From assembly GCA_019137255.1 (NCBI GenBank), contig WPDH01000052.1:1-64000 (forward strand): DNA of 64,000 bases. Reading direction: 5' to 3'. Each line of letters opens with the position of its first letter. Position 1 is the first letter of the stretch. Source of the stretch: Corinectria fuckeliana. Lineage: Eukaryota > Ascomycota > Sordariomycetes > Hypocreales > Nectriaceae. Below, piece after piece: positions 12,390 through 25,397 of the stretch. A program made the translations under genes and the position numbers. Below the pieces are notes generated by a model. It ran no database searches, was not told where the DNA came from, and saw only the letters and a list, made by a program, of their open reading frames with translations.

Positions 12390-13127
12390 CTATTTCTGGT
12401 CCTTGTCGTCATCGTCGTCGTCATCGTCGTCGAAGTACTCCATATCCTCGTCGCTATCGCTACCGCCAAAGTCCTCGTCCTCGTCCGTCATGTTCCAGAA
12501 GTCGGCATCGTCGTCGACAGGCTTCTGGGGCACGGGGGCGAGGTCGGCCGGAGTGGGCATCTTGAGTCCCTGCGGGATGTCCTTCTGAGACCTGTCGACG
12601 ACGGTCCTTGCCCGACGGTTGTACTCGGGGCGGGTGTCGCGGTAGAGGACGCTGGCGTCGACGTTTGCGGGGGAGTTGATCTCGGGGTCGTCGAGGAGGA
12701 GGAGGACGGAGCGCAGGACGGACTCGACGCCGTGGAGGACGTTCCAGCGCTCGTTGGCCAGCTCGCCGGAGGCCTCGTCCTCGCCGGGCTTGTGGAGGAT
12801 GGAGATGCACAGGTTGCCGTCGGTGTAGACGTTCGGATGGCAGATGGTCTTGGTGAGGAAGCGGAAGGTGGGTGGTTGGTAGGGGTATTCGCTGGGGAAG
12901 CGCATCTCGGCCTTGAGGTAGGCGCCGTGCCAAACGCTGTCAGGGTTGACGACCCAGAGGCCGAGCTTCCATCGGAACAGGTTGGTGTCGTCGGTCTGGG
13001 AGTCATCGTGTCAGCCGCAACAGTCACAGGCGGGGAGGGGTGAGGGAAGCTGTAGTCGTACCTCAATGTGCACCCACTTCTCCTTCTGGAGGGGTTGCAA
13101 TTCCTGCATCAGTCGCTTCTGCGCCAT
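12390..13127 (-). CDS. cdc34: Ubiquitin-conjugating enzyme E2 Cdc34
   Basis: Two exons (13127-13062, 12995-12390) encode 223 residues. The UBC fold contains HPNVYTDGNLCISIL with the active-site cysteine at residue 85. Immediately after comes the acidic loop that marks the Cdc34/UBE2R family (HKPGEDEASGELANERW, about residues 91-107). Conserved INSPANVDASVLYR and SQKDIPQGLKMPT follow. The C-terminus is very acidic, ending in a run of aspartates encoded by a (GAC/GAT)n microsatellite at about 12402-12440. Cdc34 works with SCF ubiquitin ligases to build Lys48 chains on G1 cyclins, Sic1-type inhibitors and other targets. The acidic tail binds the cullin basic canyon. The protein is shorter than yeast Cdc34 (295 residues), chiefly through a shorter tail. 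Confidence 0.95.
12402..12440. repeat. Trinucleotide microsatellite coding for poly-Asp
   Basis: A (TCG/TCA)n tract on the + strand encodes the aspartate run in the Cdc34 tail on the minus strand. Imperfect trinucleotide repeats of this kind change length easily, so tail acidity may vary between strains. Confidence 0.8.
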
Positions 13128-14638
13128 GGTATAAAAGAAAATTGCTGTGTTTCAGGCCCGACGGCTTCTCCTTTCCGGTTGCAGCCAACGTGAAGTTCGA
13201 AGGAGCGAGATCCAAAGGGGACGCGAGAGAAGTATGGGATGGGTTGTCTGTTGCGTAGAGGGGGAGGGGGGGGGGAAAGGAACCCAACGGTAAGGCGGGC
13301 GGGAAAGGCGGTCGCAGAGGCGGGCGCGGCGTTGGCGGCGGCGGCGGCGGCGATTTCGTTGGTCGGTCGGTTGTTGGGTTTGTTGAGTCAGGCCACGGCC
13401 GCGATGGAGAAATGGGAGGCCGGTGGGTGAGGAGAGGTGGGAGGGGGAAAGGCAGGCAGGGTTTAACACTTTGGATACAGAAGGAGGAAGAGGGAAAGAG
13501 AAGAAAGGGAGGCGACGGAGAGACTGAACAAGACTGACTTCCCCCCCTTGGGACTTATTCGCGATGGCTTTGTTTATGTAAGGGAAGGTTTTCGGGTTTG
13601 TTCAAGGTACCGACCGGAGGCGGCTGTCAATGGATGTTCTCCATTATCTACATGGTAATTAGGTAGATACCGCCTGGCTGGCGCCTGAAACCGAACACCC
13701 GATCAGGCCGTGCTGTACTTGCATGCTTCTTACCTTTGGATTCCGCCCTGGTGATACTCACTGTGCCTCATGCCAGCGACGCCCTTTGAATGCAGAGGCC
13801 CGCTGTCTGTCTCCCTTTCTCGTCCGCTTCGCGCCTCGTGCCTCCTTTCACCTGACGATGACTGAGTGAACGAACAACGACCGCTGAACCGGACCCGTTC
13901 GCTCCGCTACTGTAAATTAAATTAGTAGGTCACCCACCAACTGATCAAAGTGCTGCCCAAGTAAGGCGGTAGGTACGTAATCAAGATACTTATTAATAGC
14001 ACAGGTACATACAGTACTTTGCTAATGTCGAGGCCCCTGTTCCAACTGGCAGCGACCCTCGTGATCCAGATCCACACTCGCCCACTCTCCCGGTCCGTCG
14101 CCTCCCGGCTCCACGTCGGTACGTACCGGCCCTCGAGTGTCATCGCAGCCCCGAGCTCGGAGCTGAGAACAGCGTCATGGACCGGGAAGGCTTATCGATA
14201 ATACGAATCGGTCACTTGTCCAATCAGATCCACTTCCCGACTGGTGGTGTCCTGACCTCACCTTGTATTGCGGTACTACCTCTAGTCTACCCTGTACTTA
14301 ACATAGGGCGCAAACTCAGTCAATTCTTAGCATCGCCAGCCCTCACAGCTGAGAACAAAAACTGTCTTGGTGCAAGGCAAGTCTCTAGGATGTTTTATCC
14401 TGTCTTCTCTTGCACTCTTGATTGGAAGTGTCTTGGCTAGCGCACAAAGTACACTTGATACACGTGGACACCGGCATATTGCTAAAGCAACCTAAAGGCC
14501 TTTCAGTTTCAGGGTATCGTACCTGCTAGGCTGCACATGTCCAAGGCGTCCAAATCATTCATCTCCCATGTATGAATAAGATGAACTACCTATCCGTCTA
14601 TATATTCAGATTCTCACTCTTAGCCCGAGTTGATGCGC
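13128..14638. other. Intergenic, no supported gene
   Basis: The first 450 nt upstream of cdc34 is strongly purine-rich on the + strand (long CT-rich leader on the cdc34 strand), with a GGCGGC run near 13330. The rest is ordinary sequence lying downstream of gcn2. No gene is recognised. Confidence 0.5.
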
Positions 14639-17600
14639 TCACGCTCCTAAATCGTAGTAGAGGCAGGTACCAGACCGGAAGTTGTACACGAACGAGTGTC
14701 GCGAGCTGCCCTTCCTCTCGTACTTGGACCGCCAAGTATCCAGCTGGTCGTGTATCTCCCGCACGTACTTCTTCTCAGACGTCGTGACTGCGTGCTCGAC
14801 TTGACGCCAAGTGTCGGGTTCTGACAAGGACGTGTCCCGTATCAGGTCCATCACCTGGTCTGTCGTCTCAATGGCCAGGATTGGGCCGTCTAGGAACGAG
14901 CGCACCAAGCTTCCGGCGCTGCTTTGGGCTTGTTCGACCACGGTTCGTCGGTTGAACTTCTTGCTCCGTGTCTGAGCGATGAGTATCCGCACATCCTGCT
15001 CCGGATCCTTGTCACCCGAGCCGCCAGTTTCGGCTTGCGGAGTAATGCCTCGCAGTTTGGCCAAGGGCCTGGAATCGCGTTCTCGGATTTCGCCCCGGAG
15101 CCATGAGAATAGCTGCGTGGACGGGATGTCCACGTCCTGCACGTCTTTCCTTCCCATGGTCTTGATCTTTAGCATCGAGTCTGGCTTGGTGATGATAATC
15201 CATGAGTAAGCCTCGTCACGGTGCTTCGACAATAGGTCTTCGGGTGACCTCGCATCCTTGGCCATCTCGGCGCTGATGTCGTGTGACCAAAGTAACTGCA
15301 ATAATTCGAGCCCAGACGATCTCAAGAGCGCTGTATCAAAGCTCGCAACCAAAACATCACACTTCGCCATCAGATTAGCTGCTGTTATCGACGCGAACAG
15401 GAAACGGTCATGGCAAAAACTCACTCGTCGAGCGTGGAATATTGCATTTGCTTCATCCTCTACCCTCTTGAGGAACGACTTCCCCCCGGATTTAGGCACT
15501 CTAGCCAGCCGCTCCCAGGCAAGACTAAATCCAACCGCATGCCTCTCGCTAAACTGTCCGCCCATCTTGGGACGTTGCTCTTTGATAAGGTGGTCGTACC
15601 GTCCACCAGCGGCGAACACGTCCTTGACTTTTTTGTCGTATAGGCACGAGAAGAGGATGCCTCCCGTGTAGAAACCTTCCTTTAAGCTGTTAAGGGGATT
15701 GATGTAGATTTTGGTACCGACTCCTAGTCGTTTGGTGTACTCTGCAACCTCCTTGAGATGTGCTATTGTGGGCGACGCGCGCTGATACACGTCACTTCCC
15801 TCGAATATTGTCTTTAGCTTCGAGAACGTCTTATTGGGAGTATCTGCTGAATCGTTAGTCAACCTAGCAGGAAAAGGCTGCATAGATGGCCAGCCAAGCC
15901 ATGTTTAGTGGCACAAACCCCGGAAATCAAATCGCTGCAGCTCATCGACACTGGTGGCCGAGACCCCGACAGCGGAGGACCGCAACTCGATCCGGATCTT
16001 CTGCCAGGTGTATTTCTGGATGTTGAGCTTGCTCAGGATATCGGCAGTGGCCCGTCTGCATGCGGGCTCAATACCGCAGTGTTCGAAAATGAGTTGGAGT
16101 AAATCCGAGTGTCCAAGATGGAAGCACATGGCCGATGATGACAAGGATGGAAACGCGTGAATAATCTCGTCCATAACTTTGAGTACTTCGGCTTCCTTCA
16201 ACGCCAGATCCAAAGTGTCGGTGGTGACGATATCAAAGTCAACCTCTCCAAACATATTAGGCTGACCCGTGTCGAGCTTGTCTCGGAAGACGCTGCCAAA
16301 AGTGAAGGTCCTCTCTATGACGGGGCCATTAGCCTGCTTCGACATCATCCTGGCGTTTCCCATTGTCAAGTCATATGGGAGCTGGAGAACCGATCCATTC
16401 TGATCCAACAGTTGTACCACATTATCGCCATAGTGCGAAGAGCGGGGATAGATGGAGTTCCTGGGGCATTCGAGAGCCCCGTGGTGGCGGAAGATGGAGA
16501 TGAGTGCCTTCTTGACGATGCCCTGGTTCAGTAGCTCAGTGGAATTTGGGCTAGTTGAGAACATGTCCCAAGCAAAGTTTTTTGTTGTTTCCATTGGCTT
16601 TGCGAAGAGGGTAGACAGCATCTTGCGGTAGTAAGGTGAGCTGGGGTCTGCTAGACCAGCTAGGGTGCGCCGAATCGTCTCGCTCTCCATCTGAACCGGC
16701 AGTTTGCCACTCTTGAGTAGTTCCAGGCTGGAAGGCCTCTCTTTGGGGTTGTGGTTGACCAGGGAGAGCACAATTTCTGTCTGTACCTTCTCGGCGGGCT
16801 TAAAATCAGACGGAAGCACAGGTGTCGGCCGTCGAAGTTGACAAAGAACGTCTGCCTTTTGCATGCCCATCATTGGAATATAGCACATCTCGAAGAAGAT
16901 TATGCCGAGTGAGTACATCTGTTTCAAACAATTCAGCGAGGCAACAGTCACTGGAACTGTGAAACTTACATCAACTTTCGTGCTGTACATACCGTTGACA
17001 GCAGATCTCACTTCGGGAGCGGAATAGTATGCTGTGCCGATACTCCTCGTCATGTCGTCCGCCTCAAGAGTGTTGCTACTAGCTCTGTCCACCGAGAATT
17101 GACCACTTGTGGCGAGACCAAAGTCACCAATCTTGACGTTGTCGACCCCATCCGAGCTGCTGCTGATGAAGATGTTCTCTGGCTTCAAGTCACGATGAAC
17201 GATACTCAGTCCGTGGATATGCGCCATGCCTTCCAGAATCTGACGGAACAGTCGCCAAATCTCTGTTGTATGCTTGTGCAATCCTCGAGCAACCAGATCG
17301 CGCAGTGTCTGAAACGTCAGTACTTGGTTGCTGAGCTGATTCTAGAAAAGAACGAAGGCGACTTACCCTTTTTTCACAGTACTCCATGGAAATGTAGAGA
17401 ATCGTGCGATAGGAACGTTGATATTTAAGACGGCGCTGAATCGCGCCATGTCTATCATTCCCAGGAGAAAGGGCTTGACCAGCAGCCACATCATCAAGGT
17501 CAGAGGTCTCGTCGTCTTCCGTTTCCTCGTCTTCGTCCTCGTCTTCCTCATCAGACTCCTCATATCCAAAGTCCACGTGAGCGTTGGAGGACATAAAGTC

Positions 17601-19764
17601 TAGACCTCCAGTACTAGTAGCAAATTGGATGTCAATTCCAGCGGATCCCGTCTCCCGTGTATCTTCAGTGAAGTAGCCAATCGAGGTGTCATCCTCTGTG
17701 TCCGTCACATCTGGAATTTCCTCAACCCAGGTGTTGTAGTACCGAACCACGGCTGGGTGGCTGAGCTGAGACAGCAACCGGACCTCCTTTAGGATTTCAG
17801 TGAGACTGGCTTGTGAGCGCTGGGTAATTTTCTTGATGGCGTAAATCTGGCCGTCCAGCTTTTTTCTTGCTTTGACGACCTCCCCGAAGCCTCCCTTCCC
17901 AAGTCGCCCTTCCTCGACGAAATCCTCGGTATACCGAGACATGGCCTGGCCTCTGTTCATAGAATCTCGTCGTAACCTCTGTGGGAGCACCTGTAAGGAG
18001 GTCATGGACGGACTGCTCGACAAGATGGCAGATGCATCATCAAAGAGTACAGGCGCGTCAGTAGCCAGGAATTCGCTCGAACCCAGCTCAAACGCTCGAG
18101 GTCTCTTCTGCTTATCCTCTTTGAAGAATCTACTAACAAGCTCCTGCAGCGAGTGCGAAAGCGTAAACGACTCCATCAGATTCTTCGGCGAGGAGTAGGT
18201 GCGGAGAACATCAAGGCCAAAAATCATCTGCACAAAGACCACGCCAAAGTCCCAGACATCAGTCTTGGAGTTGTACTGAGGCTTTGATGCACCAGCAATC
18301 TCAGGAGGTAGCCAGTATGCAGACTTGGCAGTATTCAAGCCTGGGAGACTTTGCTTATGTGCGCTGATGGTGTGAATTTCCCTCTGATACCAGGAATCGG
18401 AAAGCTTGGGGACAATTTCACCTGTAGGCTCACGGAATAGCAAGATGTTCCCAGGATGGATATCTTGATGAGCAATGTTCTTGTTGTGGAGGAAGCTGAG
18501 TGCATCTAGCAAGTCCCGTGTCCAGGATCTCACCTTGCCAACCTCAATGTGACCCGCAAGCTCCAAGAGCTCCTCCAAGGACCCCTTCTCAGCTAGGGGA
18601 GTCAGGACACTCACTGTCCAGGTATTCGTGACGGTCGGGTCGGTGAAGAGCCCGCTCTGTACTTTAAAGTCCAGGATCTCGACAAGATGCCTGTGCTGCA
18701 CTTTCTTCACAGTCTTGAGGTCTTGTAGGCGAGACTCAACACTTTGTAGCTGTTTCTTGAACTCCTTGGGGTCCTTACCGCCGGAGCGCAAAACAGCTTC
18801 CTTGAGGCCCAGCGTCAGACTCGCTTGGCCGTTGGTGAGGACCGGTCGAACAGTGTACACAGTCGAGAAGGGGCCTTCGCGCGGATCGCATTTCCCAGCA
18901 ACGGATTTGAAGGTGATGGTGTCGCCTAGTTTATCGGTGGTGGTGCAGAACTGATCAAATTCTATGACTTCGATATCGGTGCTGGTGCTGGCCATCGGCT
19001 GCTGGGGTTGACTCCCGTTCGGGCGTCGCTTAGACTCCTTGGCCTTTTGGCGTTGGCGGTCGAGTTGCTGTTGAAGCATCTCGGCAATGACCCGCTCTTC
19101 TTCCTTCGTCTCCTCGATCTTCTTCTGCTCCGCCACCTTCTTCTCCTCCTGCGCTCGCTTCGCCAAGGACGCTTCGTGTCGTTCTCGTTCTTCTTCGAGG
19201 GAAGGGAGGTGCTTCCCGTTCGCCTTCGCTTGCGCAGCGTCCTCGAGAATATCCCGGATGCCTTCGACGATTTTGTCAATCATTTCCTGTTCATCTTGGG
19301 CAAAGACCTTGGGTTGGGTCTCGATGAACTTTTGCAGCTTGAACTGGGTAACCTCTTTAAGGTCGACGTTCTTTATTGTAAGAACAGGCGGGGTCTTAGG
19401 GTAAGTCGCAGTCATGGTACAGCCTAGTGTGACGGCAAAGTCCTCGTCGCTCGAGGCTTTTATTCGGATATCGAAGGACGGTTCTGTTCGCTACGAATCA
19501 TGAGCTTCCGGATGGGACGAAAGCGACGAGATAGGGCGACGCGGGTTGCTCTACCTTCCAGGCGCTGTGAGCTCCTGTGTGCATGACAAAGTCATCACCA
19601 TAAATGGCCTCGAGGGCTAAAAGCTCATTCTGCTGAAGCTCGTGGTATTCGATCTTGGTGTTGATCTCCGGGCTCGGGGCGGGTTGCAGACCCGGGAAAC
19701 TTGACTCATCATTTTTCTGGGGATTCAAGGGCGTCTTCCAAACCCCAGATGATTTCCACGCCAT
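14639..19764 (-). CDS. gcn2: eIF2-alpha kinase Gcn2 (Cpc-3)
   Basis: Five exons (19764-19555, 19490-17367, 17308-16970, 16918-15919, 15846-14639) give 1,626 residues, the usual Gcn2 length. Domains in order: RWD (about 40-165, binds Gcn1); a charged coiled coil (about 170-230); a degenerate pseudokinase (about 255-530); the active kinase, with GKGGFGEV near 604, the ATP lysine in YAIKK near 622, HRDLKPEN near 816 and DFG near 838; a histidyl-tRNA-synthetase-like domain (from about 1010, motif TFTFGSVFR) that senses uncharged tRNA; and a C-terminal ribosome-binding/dimerisation region ending YNFRSGTCLYYDLGA. An acidic insert lies within the kinase N-lobe, as in other Gcn2 proteins. It phosphorylates eIF2-alpha during amino-acid starvation, raising translation of the Gcn4/Cpc-1 activator. 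Start chosen at MAWKSS; an in-frame upstream ATG-like extension of nine codons is possible. Confidence 0.97.
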
Positions 19765-20445
19765 GGTTGCGCGAGCCGAAGTAAGTGTCACAGCCTAGGC
19801 CGTGACGCTCTACAGGGAAGAAGCCATGGCGGCGAGGATATCGTATAATTGGTGAAGAGTTTACGTTGATAGGGGGATTCAGGTTGCCAGGCAAGTGGAT
19901 GAAAGGTTCGAGGTGTGACGTCGCTGGCGATGGCGGGGTAGTTTATAGGGCGGGATCCAGGCTCTGAATCAACTGACTGAGCTTAGGTTGTAGGCCTACT
20001 TTGAGTGGAGGTGTCTGACCTGCCCAGGCTGAAAGGCGGTGTCACAAGCCCGCAGCAGGTAGCGGTTGCGGCGGGGGATGCAGGGCCTTGCTGGGGGTAC
20101 CTGGCGGCAGCTCTGGTGGTAGTGGGGGTCGAAATCTGGGCCAATGATTGCCCGGGACGGGCTGGAGCCTCGTTGGTAGTCGCTGGGATTGCTGCACAGA
20201 TGCCCGACTCGCCAACCCACCCCACCCTACAACTATTAGTAGCTGCCAGGGCTCCACTATTTGGGTACTTTACACTCGAAAGTAAACAATCAACCTACCT
20301 TCACCCACCTCGCCCACTTATCAACTTAGCAACCCCCGATTGCCACTCTCGATGCTGCTCCTTCTTCGCGTGTGATTGCGAAGGCCAATGCTCTCATCCT
20401 GATTGAAAGGAAACCGAGCTCCGTGGAAGCCACATTTCGTCCACG
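19765..20445. other. Divergent promoter region gcn2 / cut12
   Basis: A 681-nt region between the divergent gcn2 and cut12 start codons. It should contain both promoters. Open frames here are short and overlapping. A non-ATG in-frame extension lies upstream of cut12 exon 2 but is replaced by the spliced model. No specific regulatory element is claimed. Confidence 0.5.
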
Positions 20446-22519
20446 ATGTTGGGGTGGATGTTGCGACGCGGCGAGGACGCGCCAGACGCGGCCGGCGATG
20501 CAGGTGCGAACCGGATGCTGCACTGCCTTGAGCTGTCGCGTGGGCGCGATGCTAACTTCTCAAGCAGACACTACCCAGATCGACCAGCCCGACACTCCTG
20601 CACCCGTATTTGCAGCCAGAGCCTTCAAGAGCGCCATCTTCGGGACGCCAGCCCGACCCAGCGATGTGCCAGTAACGAGGTCAACAACAGACCAGACAGG
20701 CACGGACATGGACGACTCGAAGACACCTCAGAGACCCCAGGGCATCTTGCTGACTCCTGGAACGGGGACCTCGCGGAGGAAACGTGTGTCGTTCGGACAA
20801 GATGTTGGAGCAAAGAAACCAAGCGGCGCGAAGGGGACCGAAACGCATCAGCGCACGCGCCTCAACGAGGCCCTGGAGAAAGCCTCGCAAAGTCGAGCGA
20901 AGACTGCAACTCAGAAACCCACGACGCAGTCCGACGACGATTGGGAGGAGGCCGACGACGAGGACCCCTGCCAAGACATCACGGTTGATCTCAACGAACC
21001 ACACTCCCAGTCCGGGAAATACTGGAAGGAGGAATTCGAAAAGTACCACGAGGACGCCAGGGCTGAGATGGAGAAACTGCTAAAGTATAAGCAACTGGCA
21101 AAATCCTACGCCAAACAGAAAGATGCCGAGGCCAACGAGCTCGCCGAGATGCTCAAGGAGGAACAGCAAAGGGTCATCACGATGGAGAAGCAGATTGCCG
21201 AGGGTGCCTCCAAGATGGTCTCAAAGCGAGGTGATCGGTCTGATGAAATGTCTCCCGAGCTCCTTTCAACCCTGACGAAGCAAACGGCGCTGGCTGTTCA
21301 GTACCGGACCCGTGTACAGGAATTGGAAGATCAACTTGAGGATGTCTTGCGAGACAGGGAAGACGATGGCGAAGCCAAAGGCCGCAAGCGACGTCTGGCA
21401 ACGTCACCTCGAACCCAAAAGACGCTCCTCGAGACCCAGCGGGAACTGCGACGGGCTCGTAATCAAGTCAGGGAACTGGGCGAGCTTCGTGATCAGGTTT
21501 CAAACCTCAAATCTCAACTGCGGGCTGCTGAGAAACGGGCTACCAAAGCTGAGATGCAAGCCAAGCCAGAGAGGGATGTTCCTAGCGAAAGTAGCAGAGC
21601 CCAGGAACTACGCACCCAGCTTCGCGAAGCAAAGGAGGAATCCAGAAAGAAGGACGAGGAGCTTCAACAGCTCAAGAAGGAATTCGAGGCGTTCCGACAG
21701 GACACCAAGACCCGCGAGCAAGACACCAAGGGCGTGCTCGAACGCGCCCACAACAAGATTGCGGACCTGAAGAAGGAGGTCAGGACCCTCAAGGCCTCGG
21801 GCTCAGAACCTGCGCTGCGACCAAAGAGCTGGCATCCCCAGACTGAAGTGGACCTACTAGCCGACCCAGCATTGAACCCGATCACGAATGGCGTTGCGCG
21901 AAGAAGCTTTGACCTGGGGGATCTTGAGGACGCCTCTATGGAGCTGAAGGCACCCGCCGAGAACGGCCGAACACTACGAGAAAAGTTTCACGATGACGCG
22001 TATCCCAAGATGACTCAGTCTGACCTTGGAACGAGGCCGACATCGATGGCCCTGGCTGAACGACCCAATCTCGTGCCGCCTAGATGGCAGCCATTTGTTC
22101 CTCGATCGCCTAGGAATAGAGCCTACCTTGGCGACGAGATTACCAAATGCATACAGAACGGAGGCGCCACTTCCGCAGCCACGAAGCCCAAGGATATCAC
22201 AGCACCCGATCTACCATCCCTCGCCAAGTCCATTGCTCGGTCAGCCCGTAGTCGAACGACAGATCGAACAGCAGACAGGGGTGACGAGGCCAAGGTGGAT
22301 CTCTTGCAGGATCGCTTTGCGCGTCTCGGAGGACCAGATGTGAACGATGGTGCGTTCCCGGCAAACACATCATCCAAGAGCGCGCTCCCGCCCGAGCGTA
22401 GAGCTGCTGCTATTGCTCGTATCGAGCAGAGAATGGAGAAGAAGCGGGTGCAGAGGCAGAAGGGACAGGACAAGGAGAACATGCGACCGCGAGGGGCGGA
22501 ACTGCCAACTTTGGGATGA
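20446..22519 (+). CDS. cut12: Spindle pole body-associated protein Cut12
   Basis: Two exons (20446-20503 and 20568-22519) encode 669 residues. The spliced start MLGWMLRRGEDAPDAAGDAD joins in phase to TPAPVFAARAFKSAIFGTP, a hallmark of fungal Cut12 proteins, and GILLTPGTGTSRRKRVSFG follows. From about residue 171 (WKEEFEKYHEDARAEM) to about 430 it is a long charged coiled coil. The C-terminal part is basic and low in predicted order. In fission yeast Cut12 anchors the spindle pole body in the nuclear envelope and links it to Plo1/Cdc25-dependent mitotic entry. A single-exon reading from an upstream GTG is possible but lacks the conserved N-terminus, so I prefer the spliced model. The 64-nt intron has a good GCTAAC branch site. 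Confidence 0.9.
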
Positions 22520-22771
22520 AGGAATCACCACGGAGGTCGAATTGCGGGGTGGGGTGTTGGACGGAACGGCGAAGCACGAGTATAATTTGTATTTCTAACG
22601 GTCTTTGAGGTCGGATTGTCTTGCCTGGCATTGGCATGGTGGTGTTGGTCTCCTTTTAACATAGTCTTATGGATATCGGATTTACACGAGGTCTTATCGT
22701 TAAATAGCACGGAGCTTAGGATAAAGATCTTATCTGCCTCGTAAACCTAATCTTGACGACAACGCCAACTC

Positions 22772-23695
22772 ATGGAGGAGCTCAACGGCGTCTCGGCGTC
22801 TCAGCATCCTGGCCCGGACGGTGTAGATGAAATCCAGGACGAGATCTTGGAACTGGAGCAGCGGCTGCACGATGCCAAATCGCGCCTGAGAACGGCGCAA
22901 CTACAGCAGCAACAGCCGTCTCCCGGCCGTGAGTCTCACCCCACGAACCACGACGGCGCAAGAAACTAACCGCGGCCGCCAGCTCACCTCGCCGCCTCAA
23001 CGCACTTCCTCCTGCTCCTCTCCGACTCGGCCCTGCCGCTGGGCTCCTTCGCCTTCAGCAGCGGCCTCGAGTCGTACCTCGCGCACAACCGCCGCGGCGC
23101 CACCTTCGCCGCCTTCCTGCCGGCGTCGCTGTCCTCGTTCGCCGCCACCGCGCTGCCCTTCGCGCTGGCCGCCCACCGCGACCCGGCTGCACTCGCTGCC
23201 CTCGACGACCAGCTCGACGCCGCCATCGTGTGCACCGTCGGCCGCCGCGCCAGCGTCGCCCAGGGCCGCGCGCTGCTGGGCATCTGGGACCGCTCGTTCC
23301 GCGCCAGCCAGCCCGGCGTCGACGCGCGCGTGCTGCGCGACTTTGCCGCGCTGCTGCGCGACGAGGGCAAGCGGGACGTCCCCCGGGCCTCGGCGCACCT
23401 GGCTCCGCTGTTCGGCGCCGTCTGCGCGCTCGTCGGGCTGGGCTTGCGGCAGACGGCGTACGTCTTCCTGCTGAGCCACGTCAAGGCGCTCATCTCGGCG
23501 GCGGTGCGGGCGAGCGTCTTCGGCCCGTACCAGGCGCAGAAGGTGCTGGCCGGGCAGCACGTGCAGAGCATGATCGACGAGATGATTGACCGCGAGTGGG
23601 CTACGCCGGTGGAGGACGCCGGGCAGACGGTGCCGGTCATGGACTTGTGGATTGGGCGGCACGAGACGCTGTACTCGAGGATCTTTAACAGCTGA
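22772..23695 (+). CDS. ureF: Urease accessory protein UreF
   Basis: Two exons (22772-22928, 22983-23695) encode 289 residues. After a short N-terminal coiled region (EIQDEILELEQRLHDAKSRL) the UreF core starts with HFLLLLSDSALPLGSFAFS and SGLESYL, the family's most conserved block. It ends with SQAQ-like text and LWIGRHETLYSRIFNS. UreF joins UreD and UreG to load Ni2+ into urease, acting as activator of the UreG GTPase. Exon 2 is extremely GC-rich (nearly all third positions are G or C), so long antisense open frames appear opposite it; these are shadows. The intron is 54 nt with a perfect AACTAAC branch. Urease structural genes are not in this window. Confidence 0.95.
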
Positions 23696-23772
23696 GCGTG
23701 CTGGTCCGTGTGGTATCATTAATGTACAGTAATTGTCTATGTTTTCCTGAAAAACTAAAAACGCCTAGCCCC

Positions 23773-25049
23773 CTATTCATCATCGCCGTCGCTGTCGCTG
23801 TCGTACGCAACTAGCGGTCCTGTCGAGGCCGCGGCCTTTGGTTTTGATGCCACCGCAATCTTGGCCTTGTTGAGAGCTGCTAGAGTGCTGCCCGAGAAGA
23901 TGCCGCCCGTCTCCTGCTGCTGTGGCTGCTCTATCTGCGCCGGAGTCTCGCCAGAGTCACCGTTCTCAATCATCGCCCGCTCTTGATATTCGACCTGGAA
24001 GCCGTCTCGGCCCAGGGGATTCACGGCGTTGGCGCCCCGGGCAAAGTGGACCTCGTCTGGGGCCTCGTATCCCTCGAGGCCGTAGCTGCTCTCAAGCTTC
24101 CTTCGCTTCCGCGACTCGGGGTCCTTGCCTTCAATCTCGGCCACAAACTCGGCGGGGAGTGCCCTTCGGATAGCCTCGGCGGCCTGCTCCTCGATCCTGC
24201 GTACCTCTCGCGCCTGGGCCATGGGGTTGGGGTCGGCGGTTGCCCATCTGACGTTGAGCACCTCGTCGTGGTCGAGGGACTGGTGGGCCATTGCCTCCTT
24301 GGCGAATTGCGCGTTTGCTTCGTTCGTGTATGTGATGAACCCTACGCCGCGGGTGTTGAGAACGCGAGCTATGTACGAGGTTAGCATGGAGTCAGCGGTT
24401 TACCTGGGATGGAAAACTTACTGCGCTCGACCTGTCCCCATTCCGCAAAGTGCCGGGCCACCACCTCCTCGATATCGTCGGTGACGTGTATCCTGCCCAC
24501 ATAAACGGTCCTATTCTGGCGCATGAAGCTTCCGACACCGCCCATGTCGTCCCGGTAGTCGGAGAACTTGTCGCGACCGAAGCAGTCCACGTTGGGGTTG
24601 AACAGGTCAAAGGTCCCCGGCAAGCGATGGAGGTACTGGCAGTCCTGGCCTTTAGAGCAGATGCCGCGCGCAAAAGCGATGCAGAAATAGCTCCCGGCGA
24701 CCTGATCGGCTCTGGTGTATCCGCTGTCCTTGGCAATGTTGCAGCGGCCCTTGGCCTTCGTTTGCGACAGGTACTTGTCTTCCCGATCGCCTCCGGACCA
24801 CTTGTTGTACCACAGGTTGTATGTGACGCCGGTTTGAGGTGGAGGCTCCGATGTGATGAAGTCCGGGTCGACCTGGGCTCGCGCGGGCCGCTTCTTCTTG
24901 CGAACGATTTTCTTGACGACCTTCTTCCCGGTCGGCGCCGCGACTTCGGTGCTGGTGTTTGTTGTGGTCGTGAGAGCCATCTCCTGGTCCTGTTGCTCCT
25001 CTAGCCCGGCGACCGGCACCGTCTCGACCTGCTCCATAACGTCGGCCAT
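23773..25049 (-). CDS. cwc2: Pre-mRNA splicing factor Cwc2
   Basis: Two exons (25049-24422, 24368-23773) encode 407 residues. The N-terminal part has KKIVRKKKRPARAQVDPDF. A Torus/zinc-finger segment follows, with cysteines in KAKGRCNIAKDSGYT and FCIAFARGICSKGQDCQYLH (CCCH), then an RRM (RTVYVGRIHV and RGVGFITYTNEANA). The C-terminus is Ala/Lys-rich and acidic at the end (SDSDGDDE). Cwc2 belongs to the Prp19-associated complex and contacts U6 snRNA to shape the spliceosome's catalytic core. The intron lies within the RRM (after QVER). Its stop codon is 77 nt from the ureF stop, so the two transcripts probably overlap at their 3' ends. It is divergent from rbg1. Confidence 0.95.
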
Positions 25050-25397
25050 ATTGTGTTCGTAAAGTGTGTGGTTGTGGCCGAGAAATTCAAATGTGATGGT
25101 GGCGACGCGACGAGGTTGCTTCGGGAACCTGGCCTGGCGCAGATGATGCAAGGCTGTAAAAGTTTCTGGGGGAGTCGAGTAGCGTGACGGAAGCGGAAGG
25201 CGGTGAGAAGGCCATCCCGCACTTGTGGAAACGCGGAGGAGGGATTCTGCCGCGCCCTCGTCAAGTCCTCACTCGCCCCACCTCGGGAATCTTGGACTGA
25301 AGACCGAACATCGAAACTCGAACTCGAGGCTACTTTTGCTCATTATTTTCGTGAGGTTTTGTCTTGGGCGCGACCGGCGCCTCGAATCGACGGCAGT
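25050..25397. promoter_or_regulatory. Shared divergent promoter region cwc2 / rbg1
   Basis: Only 348 nt separate the cwc2 and rbg1 start codons, so both promoters must lie in or overlap this interval. No specific transcription-factor site is claimed. The open frames crossing it are short. Confidence 0.55.

Noticed and set aside
12460..13066. Arg/Pro- and Thr/Ser-rich frames overlapping cdc34
   Set aside because: Alternative frames of the conserved cdc34 exon.
22984..23719. 240- and 218-codon minus-strand frames opposite ureF
   Set aside because: Arg/Ala/Gly-rich shadow frames of GC-rich ureF exon 2.
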